Shown in pieces: positions 9,355 through 18,135 of a stretch of 64,000 nt of DNA. The position numbers and the translations under genes were made by a program. The first letter of the stretch is position 1. Every line of letters starts with the position of its first letter. Source of the stretch: an uncultured Pelagibacteraceae bacterium (GTDB lineage Bacteria; Pseudomonadota; Alphaproteobacteria; Pelagibacterales; Pelagibacteraceae); the NCBI GenBank assembly GCA_902581445.1, contig CACHOG010000001.1, positions 186,001 through 250,000 on the forward strand. The letters are read 5' to 3'. Under the pieces are notes generated by a model that saw only the letters and a list, made by a program, of their open reading frames with translations, was not told where the DNA came from and did no database searches.

Positions 9355-9741
9355 ATGCAACAAAAAATAAAACTTCCATCAAATCGAAACTTTGGAATTG
9401 TATTCTTTTTAGTATTTTTAATAATATCAATTTGGCCCATTTTAAGTCAAAATGAGATTAGAATTTGGTCTTTAATAATTTCAGGTATTTTTTTAGTTTT
9501 AGGAATATTTAATTCAAAACTGCTTTTACCATTAAATAAAATTTGGTTTAAATTTGGTATATTTTTAGGAAACTTTATAGCGCCAATTGTGATGGGAATC
9601 GTTTATTTTATGGTTGTTACACCAACAGGCTTAATAATGAAAATGTTAGGTAAGGATTTGCTTAATTTAAAAAGAAACAATAAAAATACTTATTGGATTG
9701 AAAAAGATAATTCAAATAATAATTTAAAAAATCAGTTTTAA
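9355..9741 (+). CDS. SxtJ-family membrane protein
   Basis: 128-aa protein with three to four hydrophobic helices (about residues 13-30, 37-55, 65-90) and a polar C-terminal tail of about 25 residues. The pattern FGIVF...SIWPIL and the conserved region PLNKIWFKFGIFLGNFIAPIVMG...TPTGLIMKMLGKDLL match the SxtJ-like family found beside carbamoyltransferases. Function unknown. The next three genes (DUF5989/SxtK-like, SGNH, carbamoyltransferase) complete a cassette that recurs in many bacteria, suggesting membrane-linked decoration of a glycan or small molecule. The ATG follows the thyX stop by 3 nt. Confidence 0.75.
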   Translation: MQQKIKLPSNRNFGIVFFLVFLIISIWPILSQNEIRIWSLIISGIFLVLGIFNSKLLLPLNKIWFKFGIFLGNFIAPIVMGIVYFMVVTPTGLIMKMLGKDLLNLKRNNKNTYWIEKDNSNNNLKNQF

Positions 9742-9745
9742 TATT

Positions 9746-9895
9746 ATGAGTTTTTTAATTGAGTTCTGGAATTTTTTGAAAGTTAGAAAAAAGTTTTGGT
9801 TATTACCTATTATCTTGGTTTTAGCATTATTTGGTGGATTAATTATTTTAAGCCAAGGTTCTGCTGTTGCTCCTTTTATTTACACAATTTTCTAA
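9746..9895 (+). CDS. DUF5989/SxtK-like 49-aa membrane peptide
   Basis: Short gene found by translating the gap: it begins MSFLIEFWNFLKVRKKFWLLP, continues with a single membrane helix (IILVLALFGGLIIL) and ends SAVAPFIYTIF. Size, the FWxFLKxRKKFWLLP motif before the helix and the SxxAPFIYTIF end match the small DUF5989 proteins always found between SxtJ and a carbamoyltransferase. It starts 4 nt after the SxtJ-like stop, and the next gene's TTG follows its TAA directly. Likely a subunit or anchor of a membrane complex; activity unknown. Confidence 0.8.
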   Translation: MSFLIEFWNFLKVRKKFWLLPIILVLALFGGLIILSQGSAVAPFIYTIF

Positions 9896-10912
9896 TTGAA
9901 CACTTTAAAAAAAATAATTTTAAATTTTTCCGTTATATTAATTTCTTTTTTATTGATAGAAATATTTACAAGAGTAATTATTTTTTTTCCTACAAATTCA
10001 AAAATTTTTAAATTTGGTTTTGATAAGAATATAATAATTGAAATAGTTGATTTATCAAAACTACAAATTAACATTACAGATAGACAATCTTATAGATCAA
10101 AGGAAAAAATAATTAAAAAGAAAGAAAATGATACAATTGATATTTGGACATTTGGAGGCTCCACCACTTATGGAAATAACTGTGGGGAATCCTCGTCCTG
10201 GGTAGATGAACTGCAAAAAAAGAATAATAAGATAAATTTAAAAAATTTTGCATTTAATGGTGCCGATAGTGATCAACAAGTGGCTATTTTAAATATTAAT
10301 ATAAACAAAAAAAAAATTCCTGACATTATTTTATGGGCGAGTAAATTTAACATGACTAATATATTAACTAAATCAAATTATAGAAATCAGAAAATATTAA
10401 AACATAAATTTAGAGATGTTGAAAAGCACAAAAAATTTTTATATATCAAGAGAGTCGATAAGACTTTAAAATCTTATTTAATATCTTACACACTTATGGA
10501 TGCAATAATTTTAAGATTATTTCCCTCCAAAATAAAATATACTAAAAAAACATTATCAGATATAGATGTAAAAATGATGGTTAAAAATTTCCATATTAAT
10601 ACGAACGAAGCAATCGAAATATCAAAATCAAGAGGTGTAAAAGAATTTTATCTGATTTCTTTATTTAGTGATGGCAATGAAACTAAGAAAAATAATTTGG
10701 ATTTAAAAACTATTCTTTATAATTCATATTTGGAAGATTTAACCAATAAACATGCAAATTATGTAAAAATAATTGATCTAACGGATTATTTATCAATCGA
10801 AAATAAGGATATATTCTTATGTGATGCAATGCATCAAACACTTGAGGGTAATATTTTTCAAGCTGATATAATAAATAACTTTTTAGTAAATAACTCAATT
10901 TCGTTAAAATGA
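9896..10912 (+). CDS. SGNH/GDSL-type hydrolase, membrane-anchored
   Basis: 338-aa protein with an N-terminal membrane helix (about residues 5-25) and an extracytoplasmic SGNH fold. Block I is TFGGSTTYGNN (about 86-96; nucleophile Ser in GGST), block III resembles FNGADSDQQ, and block V is CDAMHQTLEGN near the end (catalytic Asp-x-x-His). This GGST variant is typical of acyl- or acetyl-esterase/transferase relatives in polysaccharide clusters. The best start is the TTG at 9896, immediately after the TAA of the DUF5989 gene; no in-frame ATG precedes the anchor helix. It overlaps the carbamoyltransferase gene by 4 nt. Confidence 0.8.
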   Translation: MNTLKKIILNFSVILISFLLIEIFTRVIIFFPTNSKIFKFGFDKNIIIEIVDLSKLQINITDRQSYRSKEKIIKKKENDTIDIWTFGGSTTYGNNCGESSSWVDELQKKNNKINLKNFAFNGADSDQQVAILNININKKKIPDIILWASKFNMTNILTKSNYRNQKILKHKFRDVEKHKKFLYIKRVDKTLKSYLISYTLMDAIILRLFPSKIKYTKKTLSDIDVKMMVKNFHINTNEAIEISKSRGVKEFYLISLFSDGNETKKNNLDLKTILYNSYLEDLTNKHANYVKIIDLTDYLSIENKDIFLCDAMHQTLEGNIFQADIINNFLVNNSISLK

Positions 10913-12744
10913 CAAAAATACTTGGTATCTCAGCATTTTATCATGATAGTGCCGCTGCTCTTATAATAGATGGAAAAATAGTTGCAGCAGCTCAAGAAGA
11001 ACGTTTTACAAGAAAAAAACATGATTCAAGCTATCCATTTAATGCAGTGAATTTTGTTCTTAAAATTTCAGAGTCAAAACTTACAGAAATAGATCATATA
11101 GTATTTTACGAAAAACCTTTTTTAAAGTTTGAGAGACTTCTTGAGACCTATGTAGCTTTGGCTCCCAAAGGATTTAAACAATTTACTAAGTCGATGCCAA
11201 CATGGTTAAGAGAGAAACTATTCCAAAAAAATTTACTTATGAAATTTCTTAAGGAACATGATAAAAATTTTAAAGATGAGAAAAAAATTTTTTTTTCTGA
11301 ACACCATTTAAGCCACGCTGCAAGTGCTTTTTTTCCATCTCCTTTCGAGGAGGCAATTATTTTGACTGCAGATGGTGTAGGAGAATGGGCAACAACAACT
11401 GTCGCAATCGGTAAAGGAAAGGAGTTAGAAATTAAAAAAGAAATTCACTTTCCACATTCTCTTGGGTTGCTTTACTCTGCTTTTACTTATTATACAGGTT
11501 TTAAGGTCAATAGCGGCGAGTACAAACTTATGGGTTTGGCTCCTTATGGTGAGCCAAGATACAGCGATTTAATTAAACAAAATTTGATTGATATAAAAAA
11601 AGACGGTTCATTCAGATTAGCACAAGAATATTTTGATTATACAACAGGACTAAGAATGACAAGTAATAAATTTCATAAATTATTTGGGCAAGAACCAAGA
11701 GATAGCAAAAAAGATAAACTTAACCAATTTCATATGGATATTGCTTCTTCTATTCAAAGCGTCACAGAAGAAGTCATGATCAATTTAGCATCCTCACTAA
11801 GAAAAGAATATAATATTAAAAATTTATGTCTAGCTGGTGGAGTCGCCTTAAATTGTGTTGCAAATGGAAAAATTCTTGAAAAGAAAATTTATGATAATAT
11901 TTGGATACAGCCTGCTGCTGGTGACGCTGGGGGATCGTTAGGAGCAGGGTTGGCCCTTTGGCACATAGAACTTAAAAAAAACAGAGTTACATCAAATAAT
12001 GATATGAAAGGTTCTTATCTTGGACCAAGTTTTTCACAAAAAGAAATTGAAAATCAACTTAAAAATTTAAATGCAAATTTTGAAGTTTTAGAGGAAAAAG
12101 AATTAATCAATAAAACAGCTGAAAGTTTGAAACATGGAGATGCTGTAGGTTGGTTTCAAGGTAGAATGGAATTTGGACCAAGAGCCCTTGGAGGAAGATC
12201 AATACTTGGTGATCCAAGATCACCAACTATGCAAAAAAATTTAAATTTAAAAGTAAAATATAGAGAAAGCTTTAGACCATTTGCACCCTCGGTTCTAAGA
12301 GAGGATCTAAATAAATGGTTTAAAATGAATGATGATAGTCCCTATATGTTATTTGTCGCTGAAGTATTAGATGAAAAAAAAATTAACATGAATGATGAAG
12401 AAAAAAAACTATTTGGTATAGATAAATTAAATGTAAAAAGATCTGACATTCCTGCTGTTACCCATGTTGATTACTCTGCAAGAATACAAACTGTTCACAA
12501 AGAGACAAATCATAAATATTATTCGTTAATTAAAAAATTTAAAGAAATAACTAATTGCCCAGTTTTAATAAATACATCTTTTAATGTAAGGGGTGAACCA
12601 ATTGTTAATACACCCGAAGATGCTTTTAATTGTTTTATGGGAACAGAATTGGATAAATTGGTTATAGGCAATTGTTTTTTAGATAAAAAAAAGCAAAACA
12701 AAAATTTAAAAAAAGACTATAAAAATCAATTTCAATTAGATTAA
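10909..12744 (+). CDS. Carbamoyltransferase, NodU/CmcH/SxtI family
   Basis: 611-aa two-domain O-carbamoyltransferase using carbamoyl phosphate and ATP. The N-terminal Kae1-like domain starts ILGISAFYHDSAAALI and has the metal/adenylate residues in HHLSHAASAFFPSPF (about 136-150), TADGVGEW and LAGGVALNCVANGKI (about 307-321). The C-terminal YrdC-like part contains GWFQGRMEFGPRALGGRSIL and YRESFRPFAPSVL. Length equals the family norm. In rhizobia NodU carbamoylates Nod factors and in cyanobacteria SxtI acts in the saxitoxin cluster; here the SxtJ/SxtK-like/SGNH companions suggest modification of a surface glycan. It converges on mrp with a 4-nt overlap of stop codons. Confidence 0.93.
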   Translation: MTKILGISAFYHDSAAALIIDGKIVAAAQEERFTRKKHDSSYPFNAVNFVLKISESKLTEIDHIVFYEKPFLKFERLLETYVALAPKGFKQFTKSMPTWLREKLFQKNLLMKFLKEHDKNFKDEKKIFFSEHHLSHAASAFFPSPFEEAIILTADGVGEWATTTVAIGKGKELEIKKEIHFPHSLGLLYSAFTYYTGFKVNSGEYKLMGLAPYGEPRYSDLIKQNLIDIKKDGSFRLAQEYFDYTTGLRMTSNKFHKLFGQEPRDSKKDKLNQFHMDIASSIQSVTEEVMINLASSLRKEYNIKNLCLAGGVALNCVANGKILEKKIYDNIWIQPAAGDAGGSLGAGLALWHIELKKNRVTSNNDMKGSYLGPSFSQKEIENQLKNLNANFEVLEEKELINKTAESLKHGDAVGWFQGRMEFGPRALGGRSILGDPRSPTMQKNLNLKVKYRESFRPFAPSVLREDLNKWFKMNDDSPYMLFVAEVLDEKKINMNDEEKKLFGIDKLNVKRSDIPAVTHVDYSARIQTVHKETNHKYYSLIKKFKEITNCPVLINTSFNVRGEPIVNTPEDAFNCFMGTELDKLVIGNCFLDKKKQNKNLKKDYKNQFQLD

Positions 12745-13535
12745 CCTAAATAGTCCTTTTTAATTTTTTCAGCTAAAAGCATATATATTTTAGTTGCATT
12801 ATGATCAGGCAACGCCTCAACAATTGGTTTGCCCTGGTCACCATGTTTCCCAACTTCTGGGTATATAGGAATTTCTCCTAAAAATTCTTTAGAAAATTCA
12901 TCTGCAGTTTTTTTAACTCCTCCAGTTCCAAAAATATTATATTTTTTACCATCATCTCCTTCAAAAAAACTCATGTTATCTATAAGGCCAATAACTTTAG
13001 TTTTAAGTTTATCAAACATTCTAATACCTCTTTTTACATCTTGGAGGGCTATTTCTTGAGGTGTAGAAACTATTATCGCACCATCAAGCTTAATTTCTTG
13101 TGCAAATGTTAATTGAGTATCCCCAGTTCCTGGCGGCATATCAACAATGATAAAATCAAGATCTTTCCAATCAACTTTTTGTGTAAAAGTTTTTATAGCA
13201 CTAGTCACCATTGGACCTCTCCATATCATAGGAGTTTGTTCATCTGTTAAAAAACCAATTGACATACATTGTATGTCAAATTTATTTATAGGTATTAATT
13301 TACCCTCCTCACTTTTTGGCTTTTCGTTAATTGAAAAAAGTTTAGGAAGTGATGGTCCGTAAATGTCAGCATCTAATAATCCAACTTTGCAACCAGATTT
13401 TTTTAGAGCAAGAGCAAAATTTGTTGCAAAAGTGGACTTTCCAACTCCACCTTTTGCACTTGAAATAGCAATAGTAAATTTAGTCCCTTGAATAGGGTTT
13501 TTTATAAACTTTTTTGTAGGTTTTGTTTGTTCCAT
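12741..13535 (-). CDS. mrp: Mrp/ApbC-type P-loop Fe-S cluster carrier, without DUF59 domain and CxxC
   Basis: 264-aa deviant Walker A ATPase of the Mrp/NBP35 group, which carries Fe-S clusters to apoproteins. The Walker motif is SSAKGGVGKSTFATNFA (about residues 27-43), followed by LLDADIYGPSLP and VDMPPGTGDTQLT. The N-terminal DUF59 domain of longer homologues is absent. The CxxC that bridges the cluster in E. coli Mrp is also absent: the segment reads MSFFEGDDGKKYNIFGTGG. Cysteine loss at this place is, to my knowledge, also seen in other alphaproteobacterial Mrp proteins. The gene diverges from hflK at 13608. Confidence 0.88.
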   Translation of the reverse strand: MEQTKPTKKFIKNPIQGTKFTIAISSAKGGVGKSTFATNFALALKKSGCKVGLLDADIYGPSLPKLFSINEKPKSEEGKLIPINKFDIQCMSIGFLTDEQTPMIWRGPMVTSAIKTFTQKVDWKDLDFIIVDMPPGTGDTQLTFAQEIKLDGAIIVSTPQEIALQDVKRGIRMFDKLKTKVIGLIDNMSFFEGDDGKKYNIFGTGGVKKTADEFSKEFLGEIPIYPEVGKHGDQGKPIVEALPDHNATKIYMLLAEKIKKDYLG

Positions 13536-13607
13536 TGCTTCAATAAGTACTAATTTACCCTTTTAACTTACCTTGTTTTTCAGATTAAAGACACTATATA
13601 GAGTGTC

Positions 13608-14705
13608 ATGGTTGATGATTTTAGAAGTAGAGGTGGAAGTCCATGGGGTTCTCCCCCAGGCGGAGGAGGAAATGGATCAGGCAGAAAGGGTCCGACACCT
13701 CCAGACATTGATGAAATAATTAGAAGTCTTCAGGATAAAATAAATAAATTTATGCCAGGTGGAGCTGCTAAAGGTGGAAAACCAATAATCTTAGGATTAG
13801 TTATTCTATTAGTTATTTGGGCACTAAGCGGCCTTTACAGAGTTTTGCCTGACGAACAAGGAGTTGTTCTTAGATTTGGAAAATTTGTGAAAACTACTCA
13901 ACCAGGTTTAAATTATCATGTACCATTTCCAGTAGAAAGTGTTCTTACACCAAAAGTCACAAAAGTTAATAGAATTGATATCGGTTTTAGGTCTGAAAGA
14001 GACAGTGGATTTACTTCATCAGCGGTTGCTGACGTGCCAGAGGAAAGTTTAATGCTAACTGGAGATGAAAATATTGTTAACATAGATTTTTCTGTATTTT
14101 GGGTGATTAAAGATGCAGGAAATTTTTTGTTTAAGATACAAGATCCCGAAGGAACCGTAAAAGCTGCAGCTGAAACAGCTATGAGAGAAGTTATTGCTAG
14201 AAGTAATATTCAACCAATTTTAACAGAGGGAAGATCTAAAATAGAAACAGATACACAAGAAATTATTCAAGCAATTTTAGATGAGTACACAAGTGGTATT
14301 CAAGTTACACAAGTTCAAACACAAAAAGCTGACCCACCAGATCAAGTAATTGATGCATTTAGAGACGTGCAGGCCGCAAGAGCAGACATGGAAAGATCTA
14401 AAAACGAAGCCGAGGCATATGCTAATGACGTAATACCAAGAGCGCGTGGAGAGGCAGCAAAAATTCTACAAGCAGCAGAAGCTTATAAAAAAGAGGTAGT
14501 TGCTAAAGCTGAAGGTGAAGCTAGTAGATTTTTAGCAATATTTAATGAATACAAAAATGCAAAGCAAGTTACGCAAGAAAGAATGTATTTAGAAACTATG
14601 GAAAAAGTATTAGCAGATATAGATAAGGTCATAATTGACAAAGAAGCTGGATCTGGAGTTGTGCCATACCTTCCATTACCAGAATTAAAGAAAGCAACAA
14701 ACTAA
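13608..14705 (+). CDS. hflK: HflK, SPFH-family membrane protease regulator
   Basis: 365-aa partner of HflC; together they form a periplasm-facing cage around FtsH and modulate membrane protein degradation. The Gly/Pro-rich cytosolic N-terminus (RSRGGSPWGSPPGGGG) is typical of HflK, followed by a membrane helix (about residues 60-78), the SPFH/PHB domain starting YRVLPDEQGVVLRFGK, and a long charged coiled region rich in EA repeats (NEAEAYANDVIPRARGEAAKILQAAEAYKKEVVAKAEGEA). It ends 1 nt before hflC. Identification by the N-terminal signature plus operon order is firm. Confidence 0.95.
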   Translation: MVDDFRSRGGSPWGSPPGGGGNGSGRKGPTPPDIDEIIRSLQDKINKFMPGGAAKGGKPIILGLVILLVIWALSGLYRVLPDEQGVVLRFGKFVKTTQPGLNYHVPFPVESVLTPKVTKVNRIDIGFRSERDSGFTSSAVADVPEESLMLTGDENIVNIDFSVFWVIKDAGNFLFKIQDPEGTVKAAAETAMREVIARSNIQPILTEGRSKIETDTQEIIQAILDEYTSGIQVTQVQTQKADPPDQVIDAFRDVQAARADMERSKNEAEAYANDVIPRARGEAAKILQAAEAYKKEVVAKAEGEASRFLAIFNEYKNAKQVTQERMYLETMEKVLADIDKVIIDKEAGSGVVPYLPLPELKKATN

Positions 14706-14706
14706 T

Positions 14707-15573
14707 ATGAAAAAAATAATTTTGCCAATTATAGCCGTGATTGCTGCAACAGCTTTCTTTTCTATATTTATTGTGAAAGAAGTTAATCAGGCAATAGTTC
14801 TACAATTTGGTGACCCAAAAAGAATAATTACAAAACCTGGTTTGAACTTTAAACTCCCTTTTATTCAGAACGTAGTTTTTCTTGATAAAAGAATATTAAA
14901 TTTGGATGCTCCACCAGAGGAAGTAATTGCATCAGATCAAAAGAGACTAATTGTAGATGCATTTGCAAGATTTCAGATTATTGATCCTCTTAAATTTTAT
15001 ATTTCGGTTGGAAACGAGAGGGTAGCAAGATCTAGATTATCAACGATTATTAACTCTAGAATTAGAAGTGTGTTGGGTACTCAAAGACTTCAAACTTTAC
15101 TATCAGAAGATAGAACAAAACAGATGGCTTTAATTCAAGAAGGAGTTAATAACGAAGCAGAAAAATTTGGTATAAAAATTATTGATGTTAGAATAAAAAG
15201 AGCAGATCTTCCACAAGCAAATAGTGACGCAATTTTTGCCAGAATGCAAACTGAGAGAAATAGAGAGGCAAAAGAATTTAGAGCGAAAGGTGCTGAAATG
15301 GCAGTCACAATTACTTCAACAGCTGACAAGGAAGTTACAGTGATATTAGCAGATGCACAAAAAAAATCAGAGATTATGAAAGGAGAGGGTGATGGTCAGA
15401 GAAATAAAATTTTTGCTAACGCATTTGGTCAAGATCCGGAATTCTTTGCTTTCTATAGGGCGATGCAAGCTTATGAAAAAGCTCTTATAGGCGGAGAAAC
15501 CTCTTTAGTATTATCCCCAGACAGTGAATTTTTTAAATTTTTTGGAAACGTAAAATCTAAAGCTAATCCATAA
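14707..15573 (+). CDS. hflC: HflC, SPFH-family membrane protease regulator
   Basis: 288-aa membrane protein with a single N-terminal helix (about residues 4-22) and an SPFH domain beginning KEVNQAIVLQFGDPKRIITKPGLNFKLPF. The canonical DARFQIIDPL-like stretch and the helical C-terminal half (ADLPQANSDAIFARMQTERNREAKEFRAKG) follow. It partners HflK, encoded 1 nt upstream, in the FtsH supercomplex. The three following genes (DUF2065, Do protease, then miaA) reproduce the common hflKC-DUF2065-degP order of alphaproteobacteria, a periplasmic quality-control module. Confidence 0.95.
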   Translation: MKKIILPIIAVIAATAFFSIFIVKEVNQAIVLQFGDPKRIITKPGLNFKLPFIQNVVFLDKRILNLDAPPEEVIASDQKRLIVDAFARFQIIDPLKFYISVGNERVARSRLSTIINSRIRSVLGTQRLQTLLSEDRTKQMALIQEGVNNEAEKFGIKIIDVRIKRADLPQANSDAIFARMQTERNREAKEFRAKGAEMAVTITSTADKEVTVILADAQKKSEIMKGEGDGQRNKIFANAFGQDPEFFAFYRAMQAYEKALIGGETSLVLSPDSEFFKFFGNVKSKANP

Positions 15574-15580
15574 TTAATTC

Positions 15581-15766
15581 ATGAATGAATTGATCATTGC
15601 TTTTGGTCTATTCTTATTTATTGAAGGTATTTTATATGCCATATTTCCATCAAAAATGAAAAATATGCTAAAAAAAATTGAAATGTTCAAAATATCTCAG
15701 ATAAGATTTTCAGGCCTAACTTTTGCAATTATTGGATTCGTAATTGTGTGGTACTTTAAAACATAA
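15581..15766 (+). CDS. DUF2065 family small membrane protein
   Basis: 61-aa protein with two hydrophobic helices (about residues 3-20 and 44-59) separated by a basic loop. The sequence MNELIIAFGLFLFIEGILYA...FPSKMKKML and the C-terminal RFSGLTFAIIGFVIVWYF match the YjeT/DUF2065 family, which almost always lies beside hflC. Function unknown; position suggests a role with the HflKC/FtsH or DegP quality-control module. It starts 7 nt after hflC and ends 1 nt before the protease ATG. Confidence 0.88.
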   Translation: MNELIIAFGLFLFIEGILYAIFPSKMKNMLKKIEMFKISQIRFSGLTFAIIGFVIVWYFKT

Positions 15767-15767
15767 A

Positions 15768-17171
15768 ATGAAAAAAAGTTTTTTTAAAATAGCATTAATT
15801 TTTATTATAACCTTAAGCTTTTCTTGTAGTGTTAAGGCTAAAAATGTACCTAATTCATTCGCTGATTTAGCAGAAAAGCTAATGCCATCTGTTGTAAATA
15901 TTTCAACAACACAAATAGTTGTATCTAGATCAAATCCTTTTCCATTTGAATTTCCTCCAGGTTCACCTTTTGAGGATATGTTTAAAGATTTTGGAACTCC
16001 ACAAGAGAGAAAAGCGAGCGCTCTTGGATCAGGTTTTATAATTGATGAAAAAGGTCTTGTTATTACAAACAATCACGTCATAAAAGGTGCCGAAGATATT
16101 TTAGTGAGATTTAATGATGACAAAGAGTATAGCGCTAAAATTATTGGTTCAGATCCATTATCTGATATTGCTGTATTACAAATTGACTCTGAAGATAGTT
16201 TTACTCCAGTAAAATTTGGAGACTCAGATAAAGCAAGAATAGGAGATTGGGTAATAGCAATAGGTAATCCTTTTGGATTAGGAGGCACCGTTACAGCTGG
16301 AATTATATCTGCTAGAAATAGAAGTATAGGTCTCACTAGATACGAAGATTACATTCAAACCGATGCTTCAATCAACCAAGGTAACTCTGGAGGACCACTA
16401 TTTGATATGGATGGAAACGTAATTGGAATTAATACTGCAATATTAGGACAGTCAGGTTCAATAGGAATTGGATTTGCAATTCCTTCAAACAGTGCTGAAT
16501 TAGTTATTGATCAATTAATTGAATTTGGAGAAACAAAAAGAGGCTGGTTAGGAGTTAGAATTCAACAAGTTACAAAAGAAATTGCAGAAGCTGAACAATT
16601 AGGAAAACCAAGAGGAGCATTGGTATCAAGTGTATCAGATGGCAGTCCATCAGATAAAGGAGGAGTTAAAGCGGGCGATATAATTTTAGAATTTGACGGA
16701 AAAAAAATAAACGAAATGAAAGAACTTCCAATGATTGTTGCACAAACAAAAGTTGGAAAAATTGTTAATGTAAAAATATGGAGAAACAAGAAACTTATTA
16801 GTAAAAAAGTTACTCTAGGAAGATTAGAAACATCAGAAGATTTTAAAGAAACAAAACCAAAATTAGTTAAATCTTCAAGAATTGAAAATCTTAAAATTGA
16901 AGTAAGACCTCTAAAGAAAGAGGATATAAGTAACAGAGGATTGCCGTCAAATACTAGCGGAGTTGTAATCACAAAAATTGATAATGATAGTCCAATATCT
17001 AATTTAGCAATAAATAATATAATTATAGAAGTACAAAAAAGAAAAATTAAAACACCTGGAGACCTTGATAATATTATCAAGTCTGCTGTAATGGCAAAAA
17101 ATAAATCTATAGTTATTGTAATTTACAATAATCAAAATCAAAAAAGTTATATCGGCGTCAAACTAGACTAG
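15768..17171 (+). CDS. degP: Do-type (DegP/HtrA) periplasmic serine protease
   Basis: 467-aa protease/chaperone for misfolded envelope proteins. The ATG at 15768 gives a clear signal peptide (basic MKKSFFK, hydrophobic core to about residue 22); an upstream in-frame GTG would only add residues inside the DUF2065 gene. Catalytic triad: His103 in NNHVIKG, Asp133 in SDIAVLQ, Ser207 in GNSGGPL. A trypsin-like domain (about 25-265) is followed by PDZ1 (about 270-365, GWLGVRIQ...GSPSDKGGVKAGDIILEF) and a more divergent PDZ2 (about 375-465). Part of the hflKC module. Confidence 0.95.
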   Translation: MKKSFFKIALIFIITLSFSCSVKAKNVPNSFADLAEKLMPSVVNISTTQIVVSRSNPFPFEFPPGSPFEDMFKDFGTPQERKASALGSGFIIDEKGLVITNNHVIKGAEDILVRFNDDKEYSAKIIGSDPLSDIAVLQIDSEDSFTPVKFGDSDKARIGDWVIAIGNPFGLGGTVTAGIISARNRSIGLTRYEDYIQTDASINQGNSGGPLFDMDGNVIGINTAILGQSGSIGIGFAIPSNSAELVIDQLIEFGETKRGWLGVRIQQVTKEIAEAEQLGKPRGALVSSVSDGSPSDKGGVKAGDIILEFDGKKINEMKELPMIVAQTKVGKIVNVKIWRNKKLISKKVTLGRLETSEDFKETKPKLVKSSRIENLKIEVRPLKKEDISNRGLPSNTSGVVITKIDNDSPISNLAINNIIIEVQKRKIKTPGDLDNIIKSAVMAKNKSIVIVIYNNQNQKSYIGVKLD

Positions 17172-17174
17172 GAT

Positions 17175-18110
17175 ATGGACAAAAAGTCCAAAATAATTTT
17201 AATTGCTGGACCAACTGCATCTGGAAAATCAAAATTTGCAATCAAACTTGCGAAAAAAGTAGATGGTGAGATTATTAATACAGATAGCATGCAGATTTAT
17301 AAAGAAATTAAAATTCTAAATGCCCGTCCAAAACTTTTTGAAATTGAAAATATTACACATCATCTATACGGATTTCATAGCGTTAGAAAAAACTTCTCAA
17401 CAGGAGATTGGCTAAAAAAAACAATTAAAATAATTAGATTGATACGCAAAAAAAACAAAATCCCGATTTTAGTTGGTGGTACAGGATTATATTTTAAAGC
17501 TCTTATAAGTGGGTTGGTTAAAATTCCTGTGATCCCAAAAAAATATAGAAACAAAATTAGAAATTACCATCGAAAAATTGGTCAAAAGAAATTTTTTAAT
17601 AATTTAATAAAATTAGATCCATTAGCAAAATCAAAAATAAACGCAAATGATGTGCATAGATCCTTAAGAGCATATGAGGTAAAGAAGTATACAAAGATTT
17701 CTTTATATAAATGGTTTGAAAAAACAAAAAAATACTTTGAAGAAAATGATTTTTTAAAAATTTATATAGATTGTCCTAGAGATGATTTAATTGAAAAGAT
17801 AAATAAAAGGGTTGATAATATGATTTTGGCAGGGGCAGTCAATGAAGTAAAAAAATTTAGGAAACTTAAAATAAGAAAAGACAAAACATCAAATAAAGTA
17901 ATAGGCATCTCTGAAATTTGTAAATTTTTAGATGGAAATCAAAATATTGACGTTACTAAGGAGCAAATTTCCATAAAAACAAGACAATATGCTAAAAGAC
18001 AAAGGACATGGGCAAGAAATCAAATGATCAACTGGGAAAAAGTTGATTATAAAAAGCTTAGTTCATTCTTAAAAAAAATAAAAATATCCTCTCTTAAACT
18101 TGACCAATAA
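17175..18110 (+). CDS. miaA: tRNA dimethylallyltransferase MiaA
   Basis: Transfers dimethylallyl from DMAPP to A37 of tRNAs reading UNN codons, the first step to ms2i6A. The 311-aa protein has the P-loop IAGPTASGKSKFAI (about residues 9-22), the conserved INTDSMQIYKEIKILNARP (about 35-53) and HHLYGF, the VGGTGLYFKALISG motif (about 96-109), and the RQYAKRQRTWARNQ motif near residue 283 that ends the catalytic region. Length matches the family. It follows the protease by 3 nt and precedes ilvI by 25 nt. Confidence 0.97.
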   Translation: MDKKSKIILIAGPTASGKSKFAIKLAKKVDGEIINTDSMQIYKEIKILNARPKLFEIENITHHLYGFHSVRKNFSTGDWLKKTIKIIRLIRKKNKIPILVGGTGLYFKALISGLVKIPVIPKKYRNKIRNYHRKIGQKKFFNNLIKLDPLAKSKINANDVHRSLRAYEVKKYTKISLYKWFEKTKKYFEENDFLKIYIDCPRDDLIEKINKRVDNMILAGAVNEVKKFRKLKIRKDKTSNKVIGISEICKFLDGNQNIDVTKEQISIKTRQYAKRQRTWARNQMINWEKVDYKKLSSFLKKIKISSLKLDQ

Positions 18111-18135
18111 GCACAACTTCAGCTAGATTGGTTAA

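Noticed and set aside
5094-12744. Mobile element or prophage at the tmRNA locus
   Set aside because: No integrase, transposase, attachment-site duplication or phage gene is seen; only the island-like gene content hints at transfer.
12741-13535. Mrp as a broken gene
   Set aside because: The protein lacks the DUF59 domain and CxxC, but the frame is intact, the P-loop is perfect, and shorter cysteine-less Mrp proteins are, as I recall, found in other alphaproteobacteria.
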